This document shows positions 14,273-26,353 of a DNA stretch of 64,000 bases, piece by piece. Within the stretch, counting starts at the first letter, position 1, and each line of letters opens with the position of its first letter. A program made the position numbers and the translations under genes. The DNA is taken from positions 21,251 to 85,250 of the forward strand of contig RWJK01001354.1 in the NCBI GenBank assembly GCA_004335835.1, read 5' to 3'. This DNA comes from Scenedesmus sp. ARA3 (lineage: Eukaryota; Chlorophyta; Chlorophyceae; Sphaeropleales; Scenedesmaceae). Under the pieces are notes generated by a model. It saw nothing but the letters and a program-made list of their open reading frames with translations, was not told the origin of the DNA and ran no database searches.

Positions 14273-15321
14273 GAGGTGGCGGTCGCAAGTTGGGGCAAGG
14301 GCAAGACTCTCACCAGCAGCGCAGCAACAGCAGTGCCAGATGCAGGCGGGCCGCTGGCTGTTGCTGTCGGCAGCCGCGCCCACTTGGAAAAGGCAGCGCT
14401 CGCGCAGCGCAGCAAGCTGCGCAACTTCCTCATGCACGGCTTCCATTTCCTGGTCACGTTTGTGGCCGGGCACGCCGTGGCGGACACGCAGTGCGGCTTC
14501 AAGATGTTCACGCGGCGCGCGGCCGCGGTGCTGTACACCAACCAGCGGCTGCAGCGCTGGTGCTTTGATGTGGAGCTGCTGTTCCTGGCGCAGCGCCTGG
14601 GCGTGCCTGTGAAGGAGGTGCAGGTGCGCCTGGCAAGCCCTGTGTCATGTTGGTTTACTAGTGGTTTGTTTCTGTCCTGTTGGGTTTCCTATCCTGTTGC
14701 GTGCAAATCAGGATATGTGCGGTGCTAATGGCTGGAGGCTTGCAGCTTGCCATGTATGGAGGGAAGGCGGTGCCTCCGGTGCTGCAGGTGTGCATTGCTG
14801 CAAGGTCTGCTGCTGTCGGCGCTGCAGGTGTTGCTCTTGTTGTCCTGCACGCAACAGCTGCTGCTGCTGCGGCTGAGCCAGATCGCGCCTCACTTCAGCC
14901 TGCTCTGCTGCATTGCACGCCGGGTCATTGCCGCCTCTGCAGGTACAGTGGATGGAGATGCATTGTTGCTAGATCTTCTGCTGCTGCTGCTGCTCACCAA
15001 ACCACGCCTCACTGCCTCCTGCCCCGCTCCATTGCCGCCTCCGCAGGTGCAGCGGGTGGAGATGCATTGTTGCTAGGTCTGCTGCTGCTGCTGCTCACCA
15101 GACCACGCCTCACTTCCCCCTGCCCCGCTTTATTTGCCCCTCCGCAGGTGCAGTGGGTGGAGATGCCTGGCAGCAAGATCCGCTTCACCAGCATCCTGCA
15201 CATGGCCTTTGAGCTGGTCAGCCTCAAGCTGGCCTACCAGTGGCTGGGGCTGTGGCGCGTGGCGGAGGAGACGGCAGCACACGGCCGCATCAATGCGCCT
15301 GGCAGGGCCAAGGCCAGCTAG
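14273..15321 (+). CDS. ALG5: Dolichyl-phosphate beta-glucosyltransferase, C-terminal half (partial or broken)
   Basis: Exons 14273-14623 and 15148-15321 join in phase (174 aa; the family is about 320-340). Family segments in order are AVAVGSRAHLEK, FLMHGFHFLV, ADTQCGFKMFTR, QRWCFDVELLFLAQRLGVPV, EVQVQWVEMPGSKIR and a C-terminal FELVSLKLAYQWLGLW. ALG5 makes dolichyl-phosphate-glucose for N-glycan assembly at the ER. The N-terminal membrane anchor and GT-A nucleotide-binding half were not found in the preceding 2.8 kb. This is therefore either a gene with small, well-hidden 5' exons or a truncated pseudogene. The intron between the two exons holds two decoy copies of the 3' splice junction, and the 3' end of the gene is tandemly duplicated downstream. 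Confidence 0.8.
14930..15175 (+). repeat. Threefold tandem repeat of the ALG5 acceptor and exon start
   Basis: The junction ag/GTGCAGTGGGTGGAGATGC of the last exon (start 15148) is preceded by copies starting at 14943 and 15047, about 104 and 101 bases apart. Each copy has its own CTG-rich tract and an AG acceptor. Both decoys run into an in-frame TAG after nine codons. Confidence 0.9.
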
Positions 15322-15560
15322 CTGTTTGACGAGCTTGGCGGGAGGCAGGGCGCTGTGGTTTGGGCCTCGGAGCGGGGGATGCCCTCCCAGTGACTCTGCA
15401 GCAACAGCAGCAGCAGCAGCACATGGCCGCTTCAATGCGCCTGGCAGGGCCAAGGCGAGCTAGCCAGCTATAGCTGTTTGATGAGCTTGGCGAAACGCGG
15501 GGCGTGCTGGTTTGGACCTGCGGGGGGTGTTGTTTGCCCGCCTAGTGACGCTGCAGCTGC
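15284..15560 (+). repeat. Tandem duplication of the ALG5 3' end
   Basis: The segment with the last codons, the stop and the following sequence (from about 15284) recurs from about 15425, an offset of about 142 bases. It includes the caatgcgcctggcagggccaag block, the ctgtttga-gagcttggcg block and the ggcgtgctggtttgg-type block, with scattered substitutions and small indels. Confidence 0.85.
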
Positions 15561-18238
15561 CGCGGGAGGGGGTGGCAGCGGTGCCAGGCGCTGACCTGGA
15601 AGCAGCAGCATTAGCTGGCAGCATGTGGCTGTGGTGTGTGGCGCAGAGGAGCACGGCAGGGCGTGGCATGCAGAGGTGTCAACGCAGTGGGCTTGGCTGG
15701 CGTGTTCTAGTCGGCACAGCAGCAGTGTGTAGGCAGGTAGGCTGGTGTATGGACGCCTGTTGTCAATGGAATCCTTCAGGCAGTGGCGGGCCAGAATGTA
15801 GCTAGTTTGCTGCTGTTGCTGCATGCATAATGGGCGCAGGAGGATGGCTTTCGGTTGGCTTTCTGGTGCACCGCCCCACATTCTGCTTGGTGTGCTGAGC
15901 TGTCATCCTGTGCGCGCTGCTGGCTGTGGTCCTCACCAGCGCACTGTGCCTGCTTCTGTTCATATTGCTAAACAGCAGGGCAAGGTAGTTGGTTGCAGCC
16001 GTTGCCCCAGGTGATGGGCCGGGCTTTTCCTTGTCTGCCGTGGTTTTGGCTATGTTGCCGAACATGTTTGCAGACTTAGTGGCACGGCGACTAACAGTCG
16101 GATAACAGCGTGATTATGCCATTGCATGTGACGCTGAAGAAGCTTGCAGGTTACTACGGCCGCATGCATGGTGTTGTGAGCATGATTGTTGCTTGACAAT
16201 GACCAGTTAGCATTGGCAGTTTGTTTGTTGGTGCTGTGGTGTGCATCATGTTGGGCACAGCTCTTATGCTGCATATGCATGTGGGCGGCAGCATGCTGTC
16301 ATGATGGCAGGCAGTGTCTGCAGCGCACTACTGGCTAGTCAGGTTGTGCTGCCAGCAGTGCGCACTGCTACAGCATGCTGTACAGCTGTGACTGCTCCGG
16401 CAGCACTGCATTGTACAACCGCTCTATGGCCTTGTAAGTGTTGCGCCTTGCAAGTCAATTGACGTCGTCTGAGAAGTCACAAAAATGCTCTCAGTTACGC
16501 CGCAGCAGGAGAAGCCCACAGCAAAATATGGACGGTTGCAACCAAGCAGCGGCCGGCTCGGCACTGCCACAGCTGCAGTAACCTGAAAATGATGGGCCCT
16601 ATCTGTAACCCTTGCCGAAACTCTGAAAGTGATGCAGCACAGCCCTCTCACATAGTGTACAAATACGTTCTCGGGCTTGTAAGGCATAGTATACAAGGAA
16701 ACACGGGATGCAACTGCAGCACTGCAGTGTTGCAGCACAGCACACGACAGCAGCACCCGCTGCCAAAGGCAAAGAGAGCAGTGTGTACAACCTGACGATG
16801 CAACAGGCAATACAGCAAATACAGTGGTCAAACTGTAGGTCATGCTACTCCTAAAAGAGTTGCTGACTGTGAGTCGTAACAGCACATGCTGCCAAACAAA
16901 CACCTGAGCCTCGCAGCCAGTAAGCCAGTGCATGTGTAGCTGCAATGCTACCTCTGCAATGCTAGCGCTGTGCTTGCATGCATACCTGAGCCACAACATT
17001 CAACTGCTAGCGCTGCGCTTGCATGCATACTCGAGCAACACGGCACAGGCATCTGCCAGGTGTCCACCAAGTCAACCCTGCTCTGAGAGTGCAGCTGATT
17101 GCAACAACTACAGCAAACCCCTGAGCATACATTCATTTCTTTGATGTACATGAAGAGTGATACACCGCCAGTGCGGTTCTGGAACGTATGCATTCGCAAC
17201 TAATACGCAAAACGCCTTGCCAGCTACAGCTGAGTGCCTAGCCAGTGCGCAGACATACACAGACTGTTGGGGCCCTGGGCATGCTTGCAATCACTTGCAG
17301 GAGACAAGTGTTGCTGTACAACATGAGAACGTACAGGCACACACACAGACTACTCCAGAACAGAAAACAGATTGTTGCATGCATGCGCACGCTGCAGACA
17401 AGCAGCACCACAGGTGCAGTTTCAGCTAGTAACTGCACCTCAATGGGTTGGCGTGTTGCATGCGCCAGCTGCACACAAGCAATCCCTCTTTTCACAAGCA
17501 TGGTACAAGAACATCTTTGGTACAAGTCCAACAGCTCGATGGTCAGCTGCTAGACAGCCGTTACAGCTGCCAACAATTGGCACTCGTCAGCAACACAACA
17601 CATGATGTACAACTCCGCTCAACGCACCAAGCAGTGCATGAAAGCAAGAAGCAGGTGATACTGCCGCAATACGGAAAGCAGCTCCGGGCTGCATTGGTGA
17701 CTGAAACGCTTGTATGATCCTGCAGTGCCCGCAGATTCCACACTTTGCGTCAGCTGGCTAGCCACACCATCAGACAGGCAACTGCTACAGCTGCTACCAT
17801 GCAGCAGCAGCTGCTACAGCGCAAAATGCTACCAGCAGCTGAAATAATTGCGTGTGGCAGTCAAAACATACCTTTTATGAACACACAAACAACAGCGGCA
17901 CAGCTGCGCGCCTGCAGAGCGCCATTGTCACACTACGCTTCCTGTCACTTACATTAAGCCATCAGCACCTCACATAAGGCACCGCGGTGTTCTGCAAGCA
18001 GCAACATGCAGTGTGCCGCGCAAAGCCATGCCCACAGCCGCCGGCATCCTCCACCTGCCCCCATGTCACTCTCTTGTCATTGCCACATGTCGTAATCATG
18101 CATCACAATGCCAACAAAAACGCTCACACCAACACCCTCCTGGAAACTCTCCTTCCAGCCATCTTGGGTGCGCGCATCTTGCATCTGCTGTTGTACATGT
18201 GATCTTTTGTTATACATTCCTGTCTACACACAACCGCC
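15561..18238. other. Intergenic region, no supported gene
   Basis: Open frames are short on both strands; the longest (minus 16424-16999) has no recognisable motif and no homologous look. A short direct repeat occurs near 16955-16990 and 17003-17037 (gctagcgctg-gcttgcatgcatac core). A TTACA (TGTAA on the minus strand) at about 17949 could be a distal poly(A) signal for the F-box/VWA gene. Confidence 0.45.
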
Positions 18239-19741
18239 TCACCAGGGCGCATCATCCCTCACACATAGCTCCACATACCGCTCAGCCCCCAGCCCCTTTG
18301 CCGCCCCTCCAGCCCCCTCAATAATCCTCACAAGCTCCCCCACATCCACGCCCCGGCCCACCCCAAAGGCCCACAGCCCCACATTCGCCTGCTCATCTGC
18401 CAGCTGGCCCACCATCTGGCCTGCCTCCCGTGCCTGGTACGAGTCAATGCGGCCGTCAGTGAGCAGCACCAGCACGCGGCGCGTTGAAGGGGTGCAGCTG
18501 GCGCAGGATTTGAAGAGGGAGCCGGCCTTGGCCACGGCTGCGGCGATGTTTGTGCCGCCGTTCATGCGCACCTGTGGAGAGGGGGTGGGCGTGGGTGCAG
18601 CGGCATGCAGCGAAGAGTGAACGCTGGCAGGTGGCCGCATAAGGATAAGGAGGAGTGCGCACGCGCGCGCGGCGCAAGCAGCAGAAAACGTGCTGCTGCC
18701 GTGCAGACACTGAGCTGCTGGTGCGGGTGTATTGCCCCGCTTGGACGCGCAGCCGTGCCAGCTCCGCAGCATGCCACGTGCTGTGTTTTGCTGCTCAAGC
18801 TGGATACACAGCAAACATCAGGACGGCAGCAGCCTTGGCATGCACATGCACAGCACCATCAGTACAGAAGTGAATGCGCTGCCTGTGCCGCACAACAGGG
18901 TACTCAACCCACGCATGTCAAAAGACGTTGTACCTTCATCATGTTGACGCCAGCTTAGGTCCGCTCTTACACATACAATGCGATCTCATGTCAACTCGCT
19001 GTCTACAGCAGTGCCCTGCTGCTGCCGGCCCTCACCATGTTCCTGATGCCTGCCTCGAAGCTGTCCTTCTGCCAGGGGCCCAGCGGCACCTCCACGCGCG
19101 TGTCGTTGCTGAACTGCACAATGGACACCTGCAGCAGCAGCCGCAGCAGCGGCAGCGCATGATACTGAGATTGTGCAGTTGCAGGTACCAGCAAACAACC
19201 AGCGGCTAGCCCACTGTCCACTGCACAGGGACTTGCACACCACTTGCACAAAGGGCACAGGACAGCATGCTGGTGCAATCCCTGCAACATACACGCCCTG
19301 CAGTATCCGGCACTTCATGCCTGCCAGGACGGGGGCTGACTTGTATGCGCACAATGCTATACAAGCCAACACGACGCTTGCCGCTATGCTGATGTGTACC
19401 TTGCTGTGTGGCACAGCAGCCACGGCCTGGCCAGCAGTCTCCAGGAACTCAGTCATGCAGGTGAAGTCTTCTGCAGCAGTCAACATGCAGCGCAACATGC
19501 AGCACAGCACGCCGTCATTTGTTGAGGCGGCGTGACTTAAAGCACGGCCAATCAGTCGTGTGATCACTTGCAGGGCGCAACTGATAAGGCTGCACATAGC
19601 CTTGCAAGTGCAGCCGTTGACAAACACGCATTGCGACACAGATGGCATATGCAGCAGTTTGAGTGCCTGCCTCATCGGCTGCCTCACCTTCTCCCACACT
19701 GCCGCTGCCATCAACAAGGAACACAACAGCCAGTGTGTCAA

Positions 19742-19772
<31 letters not shown>

Positions 19773-20791
19773 CTCCTGGCCAGGCTCCAGAGGCACCTCT
19801 GTGCTGCTGCTGCTCTGGCTGTTGTCACTCACACTGCAGCTGGGGCTGCCAGGGACTACGTCGCTGCTGCTGCAGCTGCTGCTGATGCTGTAGCTGCCGC
19901 TGCTGCCACCATGTGCCAAGTCCTGCAGTGCTGCTTGAAGCTCAAACGTGGTTGGCTTGCGCCACGGCTCTGCTGCCTTTGCTGTGATGACCTTGGCTCT
20001 GTAGAGGGTCAGCCAGGAGCCAGCAAGGTTGTGGGCAGACAGGTGCAGCTTGGTGGGCTTGCCGAAACGCTTGGAGAACAGGGACTCCCAGATTGGCTCG
20101 TTGTTCTGTGAATGACCAAGTAGGGTTGTTTGCAGGAGAGCAGCAGGGGGAGCAGCAGGAGCGGGTCCGTAGTGAGCAGCATCGCCGAAACAAAGCGGCG
20201 TACTTCAGGTTCCGGAAATTCCATCGACACGAGCATTTAGAGCAAAACCGTGCAGAGCGGGCACCTGCTGTTGCCACGTACTACTACGCTGGGCAGCAGA
20301 TGGAGCATCATCGGCCAGTCTGTGGCCCTGAATTATAGCAGTAGACACATCGCAATCGCTTCAGCGTTTGCTGTGCACGTGTTCCCGCAAGACCACGGCA
20401 GATCCAAGGGAAAGACCCTACCGCAAGTTCCTGGTCAGCTGCTGACTAACGCGTCCCCGCTGCAGCTCTGTCTGCACGTCATCCGAAAGCGCTACCTATT
20501 CTGCTTCAATGACCAGGCCACGGTCTGCCTGCGCCCACACAGCGGCCCTGCAATTGCCAACAGCGCACTTACCACCACAGCTCCGTGGAAACGCTGAGCA
20601 CACGCTGCAAAGGACAGCAGCTCTTGTACGCCACCCAGGCGCTTTACCACCAGCAAGAGCAGCTCGTCCGGCAGGCAGGCAAAGTCGCTGACAGCATCCT
20701 CGCTGGCTAGTCGGGCCAGTTTGCTGGGGAAGCGCTCCAGGCTGGGCAGACGCCCACATGCCTGCATGAGTCCTGCAACGAACGGCGGCAT
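18239..20791 (-). CDS. F-box/von Willebrand factor A fusion protein
   Basis: Five exons (20573-20791, 19688-20105, 19400-19470, 19036-19128, 18239-18571) join in phase to give about 377 aa. Residues 37-95 form an F-box: FACLPDELLLLVVKRLGGVQELLSFAACAQRFHGAVV, followed after the first intron by NNEPIWESLFSKRFG, the typical second half. A Ser-rich linker leads into a VWA domain from about residue 195. It carries a complete MIDAS: VVFLVDGSGSV, the Thr in NGGTNI, and LLTDGR. F-boxes recruit substrates to SCF (Skp1-Cul1) ubiquitin ligases; VWA domains bind proteins through a metal ion. A VWA substrate-recognition module on an F-box protein is the natural inference but is not shown. The protein ends soon after the domain (RDDAPW). 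Confidence 0.88.
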
Positions 20792-22019
20792 GGCGGAAAA
20801 CTGTCTTTGATTGGCGTGTGCCTACTGTGCCGTGGCGTGGGCGCTCTGCCGATAAGCATCTCGGACAAGTGGAAGTCCAACGGGCAGGTCCTCCAGGAGA
20901 TCTTTTGCGCAGTTCGTGTTGCATACGCTTCAATCAATCGCAAAAAATGTAGTTGTGATTAACATATCAGTGGAACAGCTTGATGTGAGCCGCACCGGGC
21001 GGTAATGCACATCAGTACCAGGGAAACTGTTGCACACAGCTGCTGGGTCTGCTGTTCATTGCAACAGGAAACAGCAGTGGCTAGCTAGGCGCAGATGCTG
21101 CGACCACAGACTACCCTCCAAAATCCATCAACCTTGGTAAGTTAACAACATTATACTGCACAATGTTGCACAGAAAGTCAGCCGCCAAGCCCACAATGCA
21201 CTTGCTGGCATAGTGCCACTGGCACTGGCAGTGGCCACCATGGTGACAGTGAAGCCGGCACAGGCGCCAGCATTGCCCGCAAGTGGGTGCCTATCATAGG
21301 AATGATGCCATCTGCCAGAGGACCCCATCCTCAAGTGCATGCCAACCTCAAGTGGATGGCAGCCTCAAGTACATGCACCCAGTGTCAGGAAGTAGGACAC
21401 TTGCCATTGCATCAGCGTTCATGCTATGCCACAGTACCAGGCCTCAACTCAATTCGAACCAACCAGCAATGCCCAGACAGCAGCAGCTGTTGAACTAGCG
21501 CAAGCGATGCGCTGCTGCTCATGGCGCATGCATGCCTTCTGCAGCCAGCAGGTGGACAGCTGGGCAAAGGCAGCCCTACTCCACAGCGCTGCAGCTGCTT
21601 GTAAACAGCAGGAATGCAGAACTGCTGGCCAGCCAGTAGGATCCCGTTCCCCTTGGTAACAAAACAAAACAAAAGGCTGGCCAGGCAGCCTCAGTCAGAC
21701 TTCCGTGCGCTGGATGCTGGCCATGCTGGGCATGGAGTATGCACAGCTTGCAGGGCGCAGTCTCAAGCCACCATTCAATGGAAGTTTCTGGTGAGAAACG
21801 GGCGCCTGCTGAATAAAAAGCCACTGCCATGACACAGACTATGCGCACACCATCAGCAGCAGCATCTGTGCAGCTTGTCGGTCCTGCAAATGCCTGGCAC
21901 TGTGAGGTTCAAGCAGCGCAACATCGGTATTGCATGTTTGCTGAAGAGCTGCTGCTGCTGCTGCCACAGTTCTGCCAAACATGCAAATCTAGAAGTGCTG
22001 TCAACGTCCACACCCTCGG
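20792..22019. other. Intergenic region, no supported gene
   Basis: This holds the 5' side of the F-box/VWA gene and the 3' side of the small membrane-protein gene (both minus strand). A CCTCAAGT-containing unit is repeated three times near 21330-21375. No coding region is supported. Confidence 0.45.
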
Positions 22020-22023
22020 CTAT

Positions 22024-22064
<41 letters not shown>

Positions 22065-22804
22065 ACCCTGCTGCTGCGCCTCCTGCTGTTGCTGCGCCTT
22101 CTGCTGCTGCTCCCGCACTGCCTTAATGCCCTTGATCAGCCCGGTGTCCTGTGGGTCAGGGATGGGTCGAGACCTGTCAATGTCTGCAATGCCCTTCTCG
22201 ACTGCCAGCCGCTTTGCTGCTTCGCGCGCAGCCTGCAGCAGCACACCAGCATAAAAACACCAAGGCCAAACACAGCAACGTTATGCGGCGAACATGTGCT
22301 ACGCTACAGCAGACTTCAACAAGCTAACACCTGTTGCAGGAGGGTGCAACGAGGCCATTTGCATTGTGTGCACGATGCATGATGCAAGGAAACTCGGGAT
22401 GCATGTGGGCAATGCAAGCATACAGCAGCACAGCACTGCTCTGCACCTGCAGCTGCTGCAAAGAGGCTACTAAGCCCAGCAAGCCACCAGAATGATGTAC
22501 AGGCAACGCACATGAGCATGCTTGCTGCTGCTCTCACTGCTGATATGCATGGAATACTAGCAACTCAAGCTGTCAGCAGCAGCGGCAGAAGGAGGCCTTG
22601 ATGGCCTCAACAGCAGCTGCTGCTTATACACTGCACCTGCCCCACCTGAATCTCCTGCTGGCGCTTCTGCTCCGGCAGATAGATTAGGTAATAAGCCAGG
22701 CCTCCAGCAAGCATCCAGGAGGTCAAGTTTTTGGAGCCACGCACGCCAAAGCTCTCCGCAACGAAGCGCCTGATGCGAGTGGACACACTCTCTGTGTACG
22801 ACAT
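22020..22804 (-). CDS. Small single-TM protein with Gln-rich tail
   Basis: Two exons (22646-22804 and 22020-22232) join in phase, 123 aa. After a basic start (VSTRIRRFVAESFG) comes one predicted membrane segment around residues 28-45 (LTSWMLAGGLAYYLIYL). It is followed by a charged region with EKGIADIDRSRPIPDPQDTG and a C-terminal Gln-rich run coded by CAG repeats. The conserved-looking core (GSKNLTSW, IADIDRSRPIPDPQDTGLIKGI) suggests a real conserved protein, possibly organellar. I do not recognise the family. It lies head to head with the aldo/keto reductase gene, 471 bases away. Confidence 0.75.
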
Positions 22805-23275
22805 GGCTGCTGCTGTGGCGCTGCTGCTGCGTGTCCTGCAAGTGTTGACGCAGTTGTATTGGTTTGTTGGGTAATGTGTGAGGTGGGTGTGTGAGGTTAT
22901 GGAGTCAGATCCGGACTTGTGAGGTGGCAAGTGACTCCAGTGCTGCTGCTGCTGCTACTGCTGTCTCTGTTGTTGCTGCTCTTCGTTGTGCAGGCGCAAG
23001 CACTTGAGATTGGAGAGCTTGTAAATCAGGTTCAGCGTGCGTAGTTACAGTAGCACGGTGGTGCTTCGGCACACACCGTTGCTTGGCCAGTCACCGCGCT
23101 AAACAACGTCCATACAAATTCACACTCGAGTCACGATTTGTTGGCAATACCTTCCGTTACGCATGCAATGTGATTCGTAACCGCCGAGCGATTGCAAACG
23201 TTCTGTTGTCAGGCTTGTCCAACAGTCTCAACAGCAACCTCTCCAACACACACTGCACATAGCACACACCACACC
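22805..23275. promoter_or_regulatory. Divergent promoter region (small TM protein / aldo-keto reductase)
   Basis: 471 bases separate the two start codons, which point away from each other. No specific motif is identified. The only structure visible is a short CTG-rich block near 22940-22980. Confidence 0.45.
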
Positions 23276-24515
23276 ATGCTGGCACGCACACACGTCCACC
23301 AGCGAGCCTTCCAGGCACACAACAGCAGCAGCAAACATGCTTCTTCGAGGCTGGCTTGCCGCGCAGTGGCAGCACCTGCCAAAGTGGAGCTGAAAGCAGC
23401 GGGAACCACCCAGGGGGTTGAGTTTGCACCCCTCATCAATGTGAGCTGGCTGCATGTACAAAGTAGCGGTAGTGAAAATGTTTTTAAATGAGTGTGACCT
23501 CCAAATGTGAATGCATCTTGCCGCGTATGCAAGCCGGGTCCTGGTCTCTGCCTGATAGCAGCGGATGCATTGTGCTGATCATTTGCACAGCCCATGAGTC
23601 AATGCGCAGTTAGACCGCGTAGCCACATGGTTTTTAGTTAAACAACAGAGCAACGTTATCCAAACGAAGCATCTGCGACACAGAGGATAAGGAGCAATTG
23701 AGGTGATGCAGCTGCTGCAGGGTGACGGAGCAACGCCTTTGTGTGCTGGTGCTGCTGCAGGGCTGCTGGCAGCTTGCAGGCGGTCATGGCAGGGAGGTCT
23801 TTGACGGCTTGGAGGTGAGGCTGCTCAACTCAGCGCAAACCACCACCAGTTGAGTTGAGTCAGCTCAACTCAACAGCCAAGACAGAGACCAGCATGCGTG
23901 CAAATTATGTGCCCTAGTGCGTGTGGGCACGCCTGCGGTTCAAGCAGCTTGTGGGTTTGGCATATGCAGGTTAACAGGCGTCACTGTTCTACAGGCTGCA
24001 ACAGATAGCCCTTGAACCACGTAGCATGAAACTGGATTGTACACAAGCAATGCAGGAAACAGCATGGCGTGGTCGTCTCTGTGTTTTGTGTTGCTTGCAG
24101 GACAAGCTGCGGGCGCATGCAGAGGCGGGGTTCACCACATTCGACACTGCTGACATCTACGGGCCATCAGAGGGTGCGCACAGCAGGGCAGCGCTGCAGC
24201 AGGGCAGCAGAGGGAACAGAGCAGCACAGAAAGCAGCAGCACAGCACCAGCGCGTGAAGTGCCAGCAAAGCAGCAGCTGCAAGGCACAGCAGCAGCCCCA
24301 GCAGCAGGGCAGTGTGGCAACAGGCACTGCCAGGGAGTGAGCCAGTAACAGCATCTTGATCATGATGCAGCTGCTGCCCTCGCTCTCGTCACCTGGTGCT
24401 GCTCCGCGCTGCAGCACTGCGACCCTGCCTGCGTACTCTTAACTACCCCCTTTCTATTTGATGCGTCAGTCTACTTTCGCCTCTGACTGGTGCTGATGGC
24501 GGTGTGACGGCCTCC

Positions 24516-24559
<44 letters not shown>

Positions 24560-24743
24560 GTTCACTGTTCACTGACGGCTCACTTGGCAGGCATCCTCGG
24601 CCAGTTCAGCAGCTCATGGAAAGATGCTGGCAAGCAGCGGCTTCAGGTCTTCACCAAGTACGTGCCCAACATCTTCAACAGCACGCCAAGCCCAGCTAGC
24701 GTGGAGGCGGCCATCAAGAAGTCTTTGAGCAACCTTCAGGTGT

Positions 24744-24785
<42 letters not shown>

Positions 24786-25203
24786 GTGAACGCCAGAGAG
24801 GTCACAGTTGCCATGCTAGCCGCAGCAGCGAAGCAGCACCGCATGCTGCAAAGGCAGCACCGCGACAGCTTCAGTAGCAAGCGCAGGAGTGATCGAAGCG
24901 CACAGCTGCACAGCGGCTGCACAGCAGTAGAATGAAACCTATGACAGCATGGGGCCGCATAGGGCTGGCAGCTGTGCACTTGTGGCTGTCTTGTGAGGGC
25001 CTCCACCTTCACCTCCTGTGCTGTCCTGCTTCTTCTACTGCCGCCACCGCCCCTGCCCCTGCTGCTGCTGCCGCCACTGCTGCTGCTGTTGCTGCTGCTG
25101 CTGCCACTGCTGCTGCTGCATGGTGCCAGGTGGAGCAGCTGGACCTGGTGCAGATGCACTGGTAAGCAGGCCAGCACACACAGCAACAGTAACAGCTGCA
25201 GCC

Positions 25204-25240
<37 letters not shown>

Positions 25241-25747
25241 CAAGTATCCTGGCATGCAGCCTAGCTAGGCTACCCTTCTTCCCACTCTACGCGCACAACA
25301 GCACAGGCTTGAGCAGGCTGTGCTGCTTTTGAATGGCTGTTGCCTGCTGTGTGCTTGCCAACTTCGATCTGCAGGTGGGACTACAACATCGGAGGGATGG
25401 TGGATGCAGCAAAGTGCCTGGCTGACCTGCAGGCCAAGGGGCTCATCAAGCAGGTGACGCTGCGCTGACCAGAACCCATCTGCAAGGGTGCTATGCAGCT
25501 CGCAGCAGCTGCACTCGCATGTTTCAGATTGCGGTGCCTCCACTCCCAATGTCAAAGCTTACGTCGCCTGCACTTTTCTGCTCTGTGGTTTGAAGTTTTC
25601 CAGCACGCCTGTGCATTGCAGCTCGCCGCTAGGCAACAGGCTGGCTTCCGAGAGCCAGCGGGTAGCTCCAAAAGGGGCCCCTAGCACGTGTGTGGCTGTG
25701 TGGCTGTGTGGCTGTGTGGCTGCCGCACCCGCTGTAACCTTTAAGTG

Positions 25748-25795
<48 letters not shown>

Positions 25796-26321
25796 AGGTT
25801 GGTCTGACCAACATGGACGTAGCTGCCGTCAGCAAGATCGTGGATGCGGGCGTGCCTGTGGCCAACAACCAGGTGGGGGCTGGTGCTTGGCGCAGCCGCC
25901 TTGGTTGCATGACAGCGGTTGTGTTACTATTGATGTAAAAGCCTGCATGGTGGAGAGCTGGCTCAACAACCAGGTGGGGCTAGGGCTGCCGCAGCCGCCA
26001 CAGCTGCATGACAGTGTATACATGTTGATCTCAATTACTGCATGGTGGACAGCTGGCTTACTGCCATCTTGATATGTTTGTGAGTTGCAATTATCACCTG
26101 TTGTGTGTGCGCTTATTCAAACGATCTAGCGCCTCAGCTCCCACGTCTTGCAGAGCGCCCATTTCAATGTCTCTGTTCATGTTTCGTACTACGACGACTA
26201 GTACTCATGCGAGATTTCGCCAGCGCACTATGCTGCTTGGCGTGGCACATGCATGCATGGAGATACCTGCATTGCAGCTGCTGCCCAATAAAGCTCCGTC
26301 TGAGAGCCATGGCTGCCGCAC

Positions 26322-26353
<32 letters not shown>

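Noticed and set aside
16424..16999. Minus-strand frame of 191 codons
   Set aside because: Cys/Leu/Ser-rich translation without motif, start context or splice partners.
22020..22060. Poly-Gln run as a separate repeat element or mobile sequence
   Set aside because: The CAG run is the in-frame C-terminus of the small membrane protein, with the stop directly after it.
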